Shown: positions 26,524 to 35,033, counted from the first letter of the stretch. The stretch is 64,000 nt of DNA from an uncultured Clostridia bacterium (GCA_934162535.1 CAKPJC010000002.1:42786-106785), one strand, 5' to 3'. The notes: generated by a model not told the origin, from the sequence alone. A program made the numbers and translations.

Positions 26524-26703
26524 TTAAAATCTCGTATCATTGTTTTTCCTTTTATTTTTGATTTGCTTGTTCTCATCTGGTATAGTTACTTTTCTGTAAA
26601 TATTATTGGCAATTTCATTATCATTGCTGTCAAATATTCCATTTTTGTATAAGTCATCACTAACATATTTATATAATTGTATTTCTTGTTTAATTATCTT
26701 CAT
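26524..26703 (-). CDS. 59-residue hypothetical protein upstream of the 107-aa gene
   Basis: The frame from ATG 26703 encodes MKIIKQEIQLYKYVSDDLYK and onward to a Lys/Asn-rich end. AAAGGATGG lies about 10 bases before the start, a good ribosome binding site, and the stop is 18 bases before the next gene, so it is very likely real. A Tyr/Asp-rich N-terminal helix is followed by a basic tail. Not recognised; the two-gene layout and small sizes are compatible with a toxin-antitoxin pair but nothing proves it. Confidence 0.55.
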   Translation of the reverse strand: MKIIKQEIQLYKYVSDDLYKNGIFDSNDNEIANNIYRKVTIPDENKQIKNKRKNNDTRF

Positions 26704-26756
26704 TTACTTGCACCATCCTTTCGCTTGGATGATTTTAATATTGTTTTTAAGCAACA

Positions 26757-26794
26757 AAAAAATCAACCAGATTTTATTTTTCTGATTGATTTTT
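26757..26794. terminator. Terminator after tmRNA
   Basis: AAAATCAACCAGA and TCTGATTGATTTT pair with one mismatch, with A- and T-runs on both sides. It ends ssrA transcription on the minus strand. Confidence 0.75.
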
Positions 26795-26832
26795 GTATCA
26801 TCTGCTCATTTTAGTTCGAACAGATACGTCAT

Positions 26833-27186
26833 TGGTGGAGATGAGGAGAGTCGAACTCCTGTCCATAATACATTCCATATAAACTTCTCCGAGTGCAGTT
26901 TATTATTTATATTCATTTAATAATCGTAAATAAACATACTATTATTAAATATATCTATTTTATACCCACTGTTCCCATAGAAAAAACAGCTTTGTTTCCC
27001 ACTATCATGACACCTTCTAAAATATGTGGGAATATTTTAGTTGGCGTTACTGCACACTAGGCAGCAAATGCTAATTCTCTATTATTATCAGCGTTTATAT
27101 TTAGTTTCTCGTTTTTTAAGTGGCCAACGAGAATCCACTACTCGCTATTTATATTTCTAGTATAATGTCGAAACCATTGCATCCCC
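26833..27186 (-). ncRNA. ssrA: tmRNA (transfer-messenger RNA)
   Basis: The 5' end GGGGATGCAATGGTTTCGAC and the 3' end GGAGTTCGACTCTCCTCATC, then TCCACCA, fold into the tRNA-like acceptor (GGGGAUG with CAUCUCC) and T-arm; CCA is encoded. The internal tag frame ends ...NADNNRELAFAA-TAG, with the hydrophobic AFAA degradation tail. Pseudoknot segments follow. tmRNA rescues stalled ribosomes with SmpB and tags the protein for proteolysis. The 3' end is a frequent integration site for mobile elements, fitting the island at lower coordinates. Confidence 0.95.
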
Positions 27187-27264
27187 ATATAATACTATTA
27201 TAATTCATTTTTTTTGAAAATACAATACAACATTAAAAATTGAAATATTAAATTTTACAAAAAT

Positions 27265-27293
27265 GTATAATTTTTTCATTTTTTGTCATAATA
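27265..27293 (+). promoter_or_regulatory. Sigma-G-like promoter for spoVT
   Basis: GTATA at 27265-27269 and CATAATA at 27287-27293, spaced by 17 bases, match the forespore sigma-G pattern (GNATR, 17-18 bases, CAnnmTA). spoVT is a known sigma-G gene in Bacillus subtilis. AAAGGAGG follows ahead of ATG 27326. Confidence 0.55.
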
Positions 27294-27325
27294 ACAATAT
27301 ATTAAAAACAAAAGGAGGAAATATA

Positions 27326-27880
27326 ATGAAAGCAACAGGTGTTGTTAGAAGAATAGATGATCTTGGCAGAGTTGTTATTCCAAAGGAAATACGAAAAACT
27401 TTACGTATAAAAGAAGGTGAGCCTTTAGAAATATTTACAGACAGAGAAGGACAAGTTATTTTGAAAAAATATTCTCCAATTGGTGAACTTTCCGAATTTG
27501 CAGTTGGATATGCAGAAACACTATCAAAAACTACTGGGCATATAGCTTGTATTACAGATAAAGATACTGTAATAGCTGTATCTGGTGGTTCAAAAAAAGA
27601 ATATCTAGAGCAAAATGTTAGTAAAGAACTGGAACAGTTAATGGAAGATAAGGAAGTATATTCTAGTAAAGATAATAGTGATATTGCTGTTCCTATAACT
27701 AAAAATGATAATAATGAAAAAAAATATAATGCTCAAGTTGTTTATCCTATTATTTCTAATGGTGATACAATTGGCACTGTAATTTTACTTTCAAAAGAAG
27801 CTAATACAAAAATGAATGAAGTTGAAAAAAAAGTAGCTCAGTCAGCAGCAACATTTTTAGGAAGCCAAATGGAAATATAA
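27326..27880 (+). CDS. spoVT: Stage V sporulation protein T, AbrB-like regulator
   Basis: The product is 184 aa from ATG 27326, after AAAGGAGGAAATATA; a longer frame upstream lacks a site. Residues 1-50 are the swapped-hairpin AbrB/SpoVT DNA-binding domain (MKATGVVRRIDDLGRVVIPK, then EIRKTLRIKEGEPLEIF). Residues 55-184 form the GAF-like regulatory domain (FAVGYAETLSKTTGHIACIT to the end). Length matches B. subtilis SpoVT (178 aa). SpoVT tunes sigma-G dependent genes in the forespore. The gene precedes an M14 peptidase by 42 bases on the same strand. Confidence 0.95.
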   Translation: MKATGVVRRIDDLGRVVIPKEIRKTLRIKEGEPLEIFTDREGQVILKKYSPIGELSEFAVGYAETLSKTTGHIACITDKDTVIAVSGGSKKEYLEQNVSKELEQLMEDKEVYSSKDNSDIAVPITKNDNNEKKYNAQVVYPIISNGDTIGTVILLSKEANTKMNEVEKKVAQSAATFLGSQMEI

Positions 27881-27922
27881 CATTTGGCTTTTCTTTTTCA
27901 TATTATATTTTAGGTGATTAAT

Positions 27923-28879
27923 ATGAATTTTTTTGACGTACCATATATCAATGGTAATTCAATTTTTATCGTTCCAGCTAATGCTAGCTATAATTCGGAG
28001 ATCTTAGATGATAATATAAACACATTAAAAAAACTATATCAATTTATTGAAGTTGGAATTGCTGGAAAAAGTGTTTTAAATACTGATATTCCTTACATTA
28101 AGATTGGCACTGGCTCCAAAAATGTTTTTTACTCTGCTTCTATTCATGCAAATGAATGGATTACCTCTATTGTCCTTATGAAGTTTTTAGCTGATTATTG
28201 TTATTGTTACAAAAATAATTTAACTATTTTTGATTACCCTGCAAGTGAATTGTATAATAATTGTACTCTTTATATTATGCCTATGGTTAATCCTGATGGT
28301 GTAAACTTAGTCACAGGCAAAATCTCGCCATCTTCGTCTGCCTATATATCAGCACAGAATATAGCCTCAATGTACCCTTCTGTACCATTTACTAGTGGTT
28401 GGAAAGCAAATATCAGAGGTGTGGATTTAAACCTACAGTTTCCAGCAGGTTGGCAAAATGCAAAAAAAATAAAATATTCGCAAGGCATTACATCTCCCGC
28501 TCCTCGAGACTTTGTTGGATATGGACCTCTTACTGAACCAGAAGCTTTAGCAATTTATAATTTCACACTCAATAATAAATTTGATTTAATAATAGCATAT
28601 CATACACAAGGAAAAGAAATTTATTGGCAATTTCAAAACTTTGCACCTTCGCAATCAAAACCAATCGGAGAAACTTTTTCATATGTTAGTGGATACACAT
28701 TAGCTGATGTACCTTATAACTCAAGTTTCGCAGGTTATAAAGACTGGTTTTTACAAGAATATAGAAAGCCTGGATATACAATCGAAGCAGGAATAGGAAA
28801 TAACCCACTTCCAATAAGTCAATTTAGTCAAATTTACCGTGACAATCTGGGTATTTTGGTATTAGGAACGCTTCTTTAG
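27923..28879 (+). CDS. M14 family gamma-D-glutamyl-diamino acid peptidase
   Basis: The product is 318 aa from ATG 27923, six bases after AGGTG; GTG 27914 is the alternative. Zinc ligands are in SIHANEWITS (H-x-x-E) and the third His in IIAYHTQGKE; PMVNPDGVNL, RGVDLNLQFPAGW and the catalytic Glu in YTIEAGIG are all present. This matches the bacterial endopeptidase-I group that cleaves gamma-D-Glu to diaminopimelate, often cytoplasmic or spore-related. There is no signal peptide or LysM domain. Placement right after spoVT suggests recycling or remodelling of spore peptidoglycan. Confidence 0.9.
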   Translation: MNFFDVPYINGNSIFIVPANASYNSEILDDNINTLKKLYQFIEVGIAGKSVLNTDIPYIKIGTGSKNVFYSASIHANEWITSIVLMKFLADYCYCYKNNLTIFDYPASELYNNCTLYIMPMVNPDGVNLVTGKISPSSSAYISAQNIASMYPSVPFTSGWKANIRGVDLNLQFPAGWQNAKKIKYSQGITSPAPRDFVGYGPLTEPEALAIYNFTLNNKFDLIIAYHTQGKEIYWQFQNFAPSQSKPIGETFSYVSGYTLADVPYNSSFAGYKDWFLQEYRKPGYTIEAGIGNNPLPISQFSQIYRDNLGILVLGTLL

Positions 28880-28981
28880 ATTTTAACTTTTGCCATATTT
28901 TTCGCCTCCAAATTATATTATATGTTTTACATAATATTGGGTTACTTAAATTGTAATTGCCTTTTGCAGTCTAAAAATCTT

Positions 28982-29542
28982 TTAGTGTTCTTTATTTTGT
29001 ATAAAATCTCCTGTAAATTCTTCAGCGAGTATATCCATACTTATTTTATCATAGTATTGTCCATTTAAGAATTCACATTTTCTCCTTCTACCGTATTCCT
29101 TAAATCCACATTTTTGATAACATCTTAGAGCTCTTGCATTAAATTCAATTAAATCTAGTTGGATATTATGCAAGTTCATATATTTAAAACCATATTCTAA
29201 AATTAGTCTTATTGCTTCTGTTCCATATCCTTTGCTTCTATATTCTTCTTCCCCTATCATAATTCCTAGTGTTGCATTTCTATCTTTCCAATCTATTTTC
29301 TCTAGTGAAACCGAACCTATCATTTTATCATCATCCTTTGTTACTATTACAAATGTAGCTTCAGGACTATTGTTTTTTTCTAGGTATTGCTTTTCACCAT
29401 ATAATGTTGCAAGCTCACCACTTCTTCCTGTGTAATCTGTTACTCTAAAATCATTTAACCATTCTGTAAATTTTTCAACATCTTCATGATTTCTTGGTGA
29501 TAAATATATTCTTTCACCAACAAGCTTCTTAAAATATCTCAT
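28982..29542 (-). CDS. GNAT family N-acetyltransferase (RimJ/RimL-like)
   Basis: The product is 186 aa. N-terminal GERIYLSPRNHEDVEKFTEW is the RimJ/RimL opening; the acetyl-CoA loop is IMIGEEEYRSKGYGTEAIRL; the end NARALRCYQKCGFKEYGRRR is the conserved GNAT motif B. It transfers acetyl from acetyl-CoA to an amine of a protein or small molecule; the substrate is unknown. It lies 21 bases after the rdgB-like gene, likely co-transcribed. Confidence 0.93.
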   Translation of the reverse strand: MRYFKKLVGERIYLSPRNHEDVEKFTEWLNDFRVTDYTGRSGELATLYGEKQYLEKNNSPEATFVIVTKDDDKMIGSVSLEKIDWKDRNATLGIMIGEEEYRSKGYGTEAIRLILEYGFKYMNLHNIQLDLIEFNARALRCYQKCGFKEYGRRRKCEFLNGQYYDKISMDILAEEFTGDFIQNKEH

Positions 29543-29563
29543 GCCTATTTCTCCTTTTCATAT

Positions 29564-30145
29564 TTAATCTTTGAATTCGCTTTTATACCATTTTGCAAAA
29601 TTTTCTATTGCACTACTTGAACCATCTATCTCTCTTCTTTCATATCTTTCCTCTTCACTCATTTCTGCAAGTGTTTTTTCAAATCCTTTTGGCTTGAATA
29701 TATACCATAAATCCGACCATTTTTCTTCTCTATTAATTCCTCTTTTTTCATATGACAGATTACCTTGTGAACAACCATAAAAATATTTTATATCACCAAC
29801 TCCATCATAATATGCAAGACATTCGTCAAATTTACATTTTCTATTTTCTTTATTTTCCATTAATTTTAACATTCCATCTATACCTATTGTATCTAATGAG
29901 AAATTAACAAATGCCCTAGGAAATCCATTCAGCTCTTCTATAAAAAATCCTGTATCTAGTGCAATACATGGCTTTTTTACTACGTCATATGCCTGTTTTA
30001 CTTTAGCTGTTGCTATTTCCTTTAGGTCATCGCTTCTTGGCTCATCTAATTCAAAATTATAAGTATTTATTTTTAAATTTTTAAAATATTTTTCTGCAAA
30101 TTTTGCTTTTCCTTTGTTATGTGTTACAAATACTATTTCTTTCAT
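29564..30145 (-). CDS. Non-canonical purine NTP pyrophosphatase (RdgB/HAM1 family)
   Basis: The product is 193 aa. The start MKEIVFVTHNKGKAKFAEKY has the (S/T)xNxxK signature; PCIALDTGFFIEELNGFPRA contains the family catalytic Asp and its loop; EMSEEERYERREIDGSSSAI is the C-terminal region. The enzyme hydrolyses dITP, XTP and similar to monophosphates, preventing mutagenic incorporation. It is slightly diverged (FIEELNGFP, not the usual VxxLxGxPG). Upstream lie a 41-base palindrome and a terminator. Confidence 0.85.
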   Translation of the reverse strand: MKEIVFVTHNKGKAKFAEKYFKNLKINTYNFELDEPRSDDLKEIATAKVKQAYDVVKKPCIALDTGFFIEELNGFPRAFVNFSLDTIGIDGMLKLMENKENRKCKFDECLAYYDGVGDIKYFYGCSQGNLSYEKRGINREEKWSDLWYIFKPKGFEKTLAEMSEEERYERREIDGSSSAIENFAKWYKSEFKD

Positions 30146-30190
30146 TTATTCCTTACTCTCCTTTTTATCTAATTTAATCTAAATTGCAAC

Positions 30191-30231
30191 TTTTATATAC
30201 TAGGAAAGTGACACTTTCCTAGTATATAAAA
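30191..30231. repeat. 41-base perfect palindrome
   Basis: TTTTATATACTAGGAAAGTG and CACTTTCCTAGTATATAAAA are exact reverse complements around a single A. It lies between the terminator of the 110-aa gene and rdgB; it may be a second terminator or an operator. Confidence 0.9.
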
Positions 30232-30234
30232 ATA

Positions 30235-30267
30235 AAAACTTACATAAATTAATATGTAAGTTTTTAT
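30235..30267 (-). terminator. Terminator of the 110-aa gene
   Basis: AAAACTTACAT and ATGTAAGTTTT pair over an 8-base loop; on the minus strand it is followed by TTTTTATTTTTA. Confidence 0.85.
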
Positions 30268-30273
30268 AAATAG

Positions 30274-30606
30274 TCATGCTCGCCACTCAATATTTATCCT
30301 ATATGCTTTTTCAAGTTCTTCTTCTTCAAGTATTATTTCGTCCTTTACGGAAAACCTATAGATAGGCATTCCTTTGGATTCTGATGTGTACTCAAGATAA
30401 TTCAACAATGTTATGTTGAATCCTTCCTGCTCGAAGTATTTCCTGTTCTCTGGAAATATGTCTCCTATATACAGGAATGACGTGTTTCCATCTCTTGGTG
30501 GATTCTTTACCATATCTTCTATCTTGTCAGTGATGAACTTCCTCTGCCTTTTTAGGTTCTTAATCTTGAGATTTTTGGCTAGCATTTGTACTTCCTCCTT
30601 TTGCAT
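30274..30606 (-). CDS. Hypothetical basic protein with GC-richer composition
   Basis: The product is 110 aa; a start at MLAKNLKIKNLKRQRKFITD (position 30585) has GGAGG nearby and is preferred over the upstream MQKEEVQ. A basic helical N-terminal region (KNLKIKNLKRQRKFI) is followed by a compact domain (FLYIGDIFPENRKYFEQEGF to YRINIEWRA). No motif recognised. Composition resembles the unusual genes at 18875, 20470 and 25640. It has its own terminator and stands alone. Confidence 0.5.
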   Translation of the reverse strand: MQKEEVQMLAKNLKIKNLKRQRKFITDKIEDMVKNPPRDGNTSFLYIGDIFPENRKYFEQEGFNITLLNYLEYTSESKGMPIYRFSVKDEIILEEEELEKAYRINIEWRA

Positions 30607-30721
30607 ATATCATGTATCAAGTGTTTTGTGTTTGGAAGTTTACAACTAATTAGTTGTTTTTGTGTGTTACAAATCTTAACACCTAAATTATAACACATTT
30701 TCCTATATTTGTAAATAATTT

Positions 30722-31720
30722 TTATCTTTGTGATTCATAAATCCTATTTCTTAACTTACTATTACTATCTCTATATAAATTTATTAATGGGTCTAATTCA
30801 TTTGCATCCACGTCTTCTACTGCAATGCTTCCTTTTGATAACTTTGTTTTAGTAGATATTGTTTGATAATCATCCATTTTATTTTCTCTAAGTTTGTTTA
30901 ATATTTCTTTTCTCTTTTTTCTTTCTTTGTCTTTAAATAATTGAAAAATATTAAATGGTTTCTTTTCTTTTTTCGGCTTTACAGGTCTTAGACCTAGTTC
31001 CTCTTTTGCTGAACTCTGTTTAGCTGGTTCTACATTTACTATTGGTCCTTGTTGAATTATAGGTTTCTTTTTTACAACTCTTCTGTTATTTGATTGTTTA
31101 TAGGTCATCTTTTGTTGTCCATTATATGGCTGGTATTCCTTTTGAGTCTCTGGTTCTCTTCTTAGCTCTTGATATGCAAATTCTGGCTTTCTTTTATTTG
31201 GTTTTTCTGGTCTTCGTTGTTGGTTTTCTGTCCTCTTTGTATTCTGTTGTTTTTCTCTCCTTCTTTCTTGAACCATTTCAGATCTATTTTCTGGTCTTCT
31301 TGTTGGTTGTACTTCAACCTGTATTACCTTTTTGTCTCTTGTTCTATCTTCTTGGTATTGTCTTTGTGAATGTATATTATTTTTTGATTTTTGTTTATTT
31401 TTCTGTTCATATTCTACTACTATAGGTTTCTTTTTTTGGCTTTTTGCCTCATATTCTATTGTTAATTCTTTTGGCTTTTTCTTTGTTCCAACATATTCTA
31501 TTGTTATTCCTCTATCTACTTCTTTAGGGTTATATTTTTTTCTATCACTTGTTCTATCCCTTTTAGCAGGTATCGGATTTTCTGGCTTTTCATATTTCTG
31601 TATGTTTTCTTTTATTTTTTTCGAGTTACTAATTATTTTTGAAAACATGTTTTTTAGGTAATTTTTGATTTTGTGTGTTATTTTTTCTTTTTTTACTATC
31701 ATCCATTTGTTTTCTTCCAA
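30722..31720 (-). CDS. Highly basic repeat protein of unknown function (TTG start)
   Basis: The product is 332 aa from TTG 31720, directly after GGAGAG and the stop of the TPR gene; a longer in-frame ATG would overlap that gene. The protein is dominated by Lys, Arg, Gln and Glu. Three copies of an (I/V)xxEY(V/E/E) plus Lys-rich unit lie near the start (ITIEYVGTKKKPK, LTIEYEAKSQKKK, IVVEYEQKNKQKS). The centre is Arg/Gln/Pro-rich and likely disordered. The last 90 residues are more ordered (NPLINLYRDSNSKLRNRIYE-like end). No known family. It may be a nucleic-acid or membrane-surface binder coupled to the TPR protein. Confidence 0.55.
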   Translation of the reverse strand: MEENKWMIVKKEKITHKIKNYLKNMFSKIISNSKKIKENIQKYEKPENPIPAKRDRTSDRKKYNPKEVDRGITIEYVGTKKKPKELTIEYEAKSQKKKPIVVEYEQKNKQKSKNNIHSQRQYQEDRTRDKKVIQVEVQPTRRPENRSEMVQERRREKQQNTKRTENQQRRPEKPNKRKPEFAYQELRREPETQKEYQPYNGQQKMTYKQSNNRRVVKKKPIIQQGPIVNVEPAKQSSAKEELGLRPVKPKKEKKPFNIFQLFKDKERKKRKEILNKLRENKMDDYQTISTKTKLSKGSIAVEDVDANELDPLINLYRDSNSKLRNRIYESQR

Positions 31721-31724
31721 TTTA

Positions 31725-33002
31725 TTACTCTCCTTTTTCATTCTTTTCTTCAAGTTCACTTTTTCTTGTAGCCTCTTCTAGTTCCTTTTCTTTTTCTTTT
31801 AATTCCTTTTCCTCTATTACTAGACCCTCTAGTTCAGCTCTTTTCATTTTCTCTTGTATTAAGTTATAATAGTCTCCTCTATGTTCTTGTTTTTGAACAC
31901 TAAGTTCTGTGTCAAGCATTCTTATTACTTCAAATCTTGATAATTTTTCTGAGTTAAATTCTATCGTTAATGGAAATACATATGTTGCTCCATATATCTT
32001 TTTTTCGTCTCTTATTTCATTGAAAACTTTGTCTATAACACATACCCCTTTTAGTGGATATTCGTACATTTTATATCCTGTAAATACATCTATTCCTTTA
32101 TATACTTTTAAGTCTGGTGATAATTCTTCATAATATTCTGACCTACTTATCAAGTTTAGCTCTCTTGCATATTCCTTTTTTTCTACTTCTTCACCATTTT
32201 CTATTGCCTCAAGTTTTTTTTCTAGTTTTTTAATTCTCTTGTTTGCTTCTTCTTCTGTTTCTTCTTTGAAATATGTTTCTTTTAGCAAATGCATACTTTC
32301 CATAGACCCCAATGTTTTTTTGCTTTTTGGATTTATTTCTACTATTTTATTAAATTCAGCTTCTGCCATTGCTATTCTTCCTTGTCTTACATATAGGATT
32401 CCTAGAAGATTTCTTGCCGTTATTGACTTTTTTAGGAATTTTGCATCTTTTTCAGATATTTCTTTGCATTTTAAGCATATTTTTTCTGCTTTTCTCTCTG
32501 CTTCTAATGCTTCCTCGTTTTTGTCTTTTCCCCTTAGCTCTTGTGCTTGCATGTCATATGCTTTTCCAAGTTCTGTTAGGACATCTACACTGTATTTATG
32601 GTCTTCTGCTGATATGTCTTCTAGTAAATATATCGCAAATTCGGTTAGTTCATTTCTTATTTGAATTTTAGCATATTCTAAAATTGCTCCTGTATATACT
32701 TCAGGTCTACTCTCTTTTGGTTCGTCTTTATATTTCTGTATTATTGATTTTAATAAATCTGATGCTTCTTTTTCATGTACTTTTATTTCAGTATAGCTTG
32801 CTCCAACAATATATTTTACTCCTTCTGTAGCATTTGGGTGTAAAGCCCTTCTTTCTAAATATTGTATTGCTTTTGCATATTTTCCCTCTTTGAATGCTCT
32901 TTTCCCTCTGCCTATTTCTATTAATTGTCTGGCTATTTTTCTATCAATGTATTTTCCTTTTCTTGTTGGGGCTTTATTTTTTTTAATTAATCTAATATTC
33001 AT
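31725..33002 (-). CDS. TPR-containing protein of unknown function
   Basis: The product is 425 aa from ATG 33002; an earlier ATG at 33023 is possible. A basic N-terminus is followed by tetratricopeptide-like helices: GKRAFKEGKYAKAIQYLERR, VLTELGKAYDMQAQELRGKD and ARNLLGILYVRQGRIAMAEA...FNKIVEINP. The C-terminal 170 residues contain a beta-rich region (YPLKGVCVIDKVFNEI, YVFPLTIEFNSEKLSRFEVI) and a long acidic coiled-coil tail. TPRs usually mediate protein contacts. It is translationally linked (4-base gap) with the basic repeat protein downstream, so the two may act together. Confidence 0.7.
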   Translation of the reverse strand: MNIRLIKKNKAPTRKGKYIDRKIARQLIEIGRGKRAFKEGKYAKAIQYLERRALHPNATEGVKYIVGASYTEIKVHEKEASDLLKSIIQKYKDEPKESRPEVYTGAILEYAKIQIRNELTEFAIYLLEDISAEDHKYSVDVLTELGKAYDMQAQELRGKDKNEEALEAERKAEKICLKCKEISEKDAKFLKKSITARNLLGILYVRQGRIAMAEAEFNKIVEINPKSKKTLGSMESMHLLKETYFKEETEEEANKRIKKLEKKLEAIENGEEVEKKEYARELNLISRSEYYEELSPDLKVYKGIDVFTGYKMYEYPLKGVCVIDKVFNEIRDEKKIYGATYVFPLTIEFNSEKLSRFEVIRMLDTELSVQKQEHRGDYYNLIQEKMKRAELEGLVIEEKELKEKEKELEEATRKSELEEKNEKGE

Positions 33003-33110
33003 GTATACTCGCCCTTTCTTCATTTAAGATTATATCATATTAAATTTTTTTTGTCTTTATTTTTTTAACTTTTTTTACTATTTTTCATATATTATTTTGA
33101 GGAGGTTTAT

Positions 33111-35033
33111 ATGGGTCTTACATCAGCTTCTACTGGAAGTACTTTACTAAATTCTAATTTTTTTATTTTTAAAGATTCTACAGATTTTACTGTTACACTC
33201 GCTGGTAATCCAAATGTGGGTAAATCAACTATTTTTAATAGTTTGACTGGTATGAACCAACATACTGGTAATTGGACTGGAAAAACTGTTAGTAATGCCA
33301 CCGGTAATTGTACATATTTAGATAAAAATTTTCTTTTAGTTGACATTCCTGGTACATATTCTCTTATTTCTCATTCTAAGGAGGAAGAAGTTGCAACAGA
33401 GTTTATAAGTTCTAATATATCTGATGTTACAGTTGTAGTTGTTGATGCTACATGTTTAGAAAGAAATTTGAATTTAGTTTATCAAATTATGAATATTACC
33501 AATAATGTTATCATCTGTGTTAATTTGCTTGACGAAGCTAAAAAGAAGGGTATTAAAATAGATTTAGCCTTAATGTCTCACTTACTAGGTGTTCCTGTTG
33601 TTGGCACTACTGCTAGATGTAAAAAAACTTTAGTAAATCTAATGAAAACTGTTTATAATGTTTGTACCGGTTCTATTATATGTACTCCTAAAAAAATAGA
33701 TTTTCCTAAAAATATTTCTGAAGAAGATATTATCTCCACTATTATGAAACATTGCGAAAGAATTTCAAAAAAAGTATGTCACTTTACAAGAAATGAATAT
33801 AATTCTTTTGATAGAAAAGTGGATAAGGTTTTGACATCTAAAATATGGGGAATCCCAATTATGTTACTGTTTTTGGCTATGGTTTTCTGGATTACTATTG
33901 TAGGTGCAAATTATCCATCTTCAGTTTTATCTGATTTTTTTGCATATATACAAAATAAGCTTATTTATGGTTCTCAACTTATTAATATGCCAAATTGGTT
34001 ATCTTCTATGTTAATATTAGGTGTTTATCAAACTGTTACATGGATTATTGCAGTTATGCTCCCACCTATGGCTATATTTTTCCCATTGTTTACAATTTTA
34101 GAAGATTTAGGATATTTACCTCGTATCGCTTTTAATATGGATAAATGTTTTAAAAAAGCCTGCACTAGTGGGAAACAAATGATTACTATGTGCATGGGTT
34201 TCGGTTGTAATGCTGCTGGTGTGTGTGGCTGTAAAATCATAGATTCACCTCGTGAAAGATTAATTGCAATTTTGACAAATGCTTTTGTCCCTTGTAATGG
34301 AAGGTTTCCATTTTTAATTACAATTGCAACAATTTTTATAGCTGTTGGATTTTCAGGTTTTATAGCTTCTATAATTTCAACTCTTGCTGTTGTTGGAGTT
34401 ATATTGCTTGGAATTATGATGTCATTGTTTATATCTAGGTTATTATCTAAAACTTTATTAAAAGGCATTCCTTCTTCATTTGTATTAGAGCTACCACCAT
34501 ATAGAAAACCTCAGTTTGGGAACATCATCGTACGTTCTATTTTTGACAGAACTTTGTTTGTACTTGGAAGAGCCTTAACAGTCGCAATTCCTGCTGGTTT
34601 TATTATATGGATTTTTGCTAATATATGTATTAATGGAATTAGCTTACTTGATTATGTTGCAAATTTTCTTGCTCCTTTTGCCAACATCATGGGATTAGAT
34701 GGATATATATTAACCGCTTTTATTTTAGCACTTCCGGCAAATGAAATTGTGCTTCCAATAATTTTGATGGGTTATTTAGGTGGAACTTCTTTGAACAATA
34801 TTTCTGATACTTTTGCAATTGGCGATATTCTTGTTCAAAATGGTTGGACTATTCTTACAGCAATTAATGTTATGATTTTCGTTGTTTTGCATTTTCCTTG
34901 TGGTACTACTTTGCTTTCTATAAAAAAAGAAACAAATAGCTGGAAGTGGACTGGTTTTGCTTTTGCTCTGCCAACTATTTGTGGAATGATTTTATGTATG
35001 TTTACAACTTTTCTTTATAATGTTTTCATATAA
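33111..35033 (+). CDS. feoB: FeoB-type ferrous iron transporter
   Basis: The product is 640 aa from ATG 33111 after GGAGG. The G domain has G1 GNPNVGKST, G3 DIPGTYS and G4 NLLDEA. The membrane part has the FeoB Gate pattern twice: GFGCNAAGVCGCKIIDSPRE with VPCNGRFPFLI, and later ALPANEIVLPIIL with HFPCGTTLLSI. It takes up Fe(II) into the cytoplasm. The first Gate differs from the classic GCNVPA form, as in the second FeoB type found in Clostridia. No feoA neighbours it. It is monocistronic with its own terminator. Confidence 0.93.
   Translation: MGLTSASTGSTLLNSNFFIFKDSTDFTVTLAGNPNVGKSTIFNSLTGMNQHTGNWTGKTVSNATGNCTYLDKNFLLVDIPGTYSLISHSKEEEVATEFISSNISDVTVVVVDATCLERNLNLVYQIMNITNNVIICVNLLDEAKKKGIKIDLALMSHLLGVPVVGTTARCKKTLVNLMKTVYNVCTGSIICTPKKIDFPKNISEEDIISTIMKHCERISKKVCHFTRNEYNSFDRKVDKVLTSKIWGIPIMLLFLAMVFWITIVGANYPSSVLSDFFAYIQNKLIYGSQLINMPNWLSSMLILGVYQTVTWIIAVMLPPMAIFFPLFTILEDLGYLPRIAFNMDKCFKKACTSGKQMITMCMGFGCNAAGVCGCKIIDSPRERLIAILTNAFVPCNGRFPFLITIATIFIAVGFSGFIASIISTLAVVGVILLGIMMSLFISRLLSKTLLKGIPSSFVLELPPYRKPQFGNIIVRSIFDRTLFVLGRALTVAIPAGFIIWIFANICINGISLLDYVANFLAPFANIMGLDGYILTAFILALPANEIVLPIILMGYLGGTSLNNISDTFAIGDILVQNGWTILTAINVMIFVVLHFPCGTTLLSIKKETNSWKWTGFAFALPTICGMILCMFTTFLYNVFI

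Noticed and set aside
26833..27186. Direct attL/attR duplication at the tmRNA 3' end
   Set aside because: No second copy of the tmRNA 3' sequence was found by eye within the window, and no integrase gene is present.
27263..27325. Longer start for spoVT
   Set aside because: The upstream codons have no ribosome binding site and overlap the likely sigma-G promoter; ATG 27326 follows AAAGGAGG and begins at the conserved MKATG.
28880..28981. A GGAGG followed by ATG GCA AAA on the minus strand (six-codon frame)
   Set aside because: It stops after six codons; at most it is the relic of a start region resembling that of the 130-aa gene at 25640-26032.
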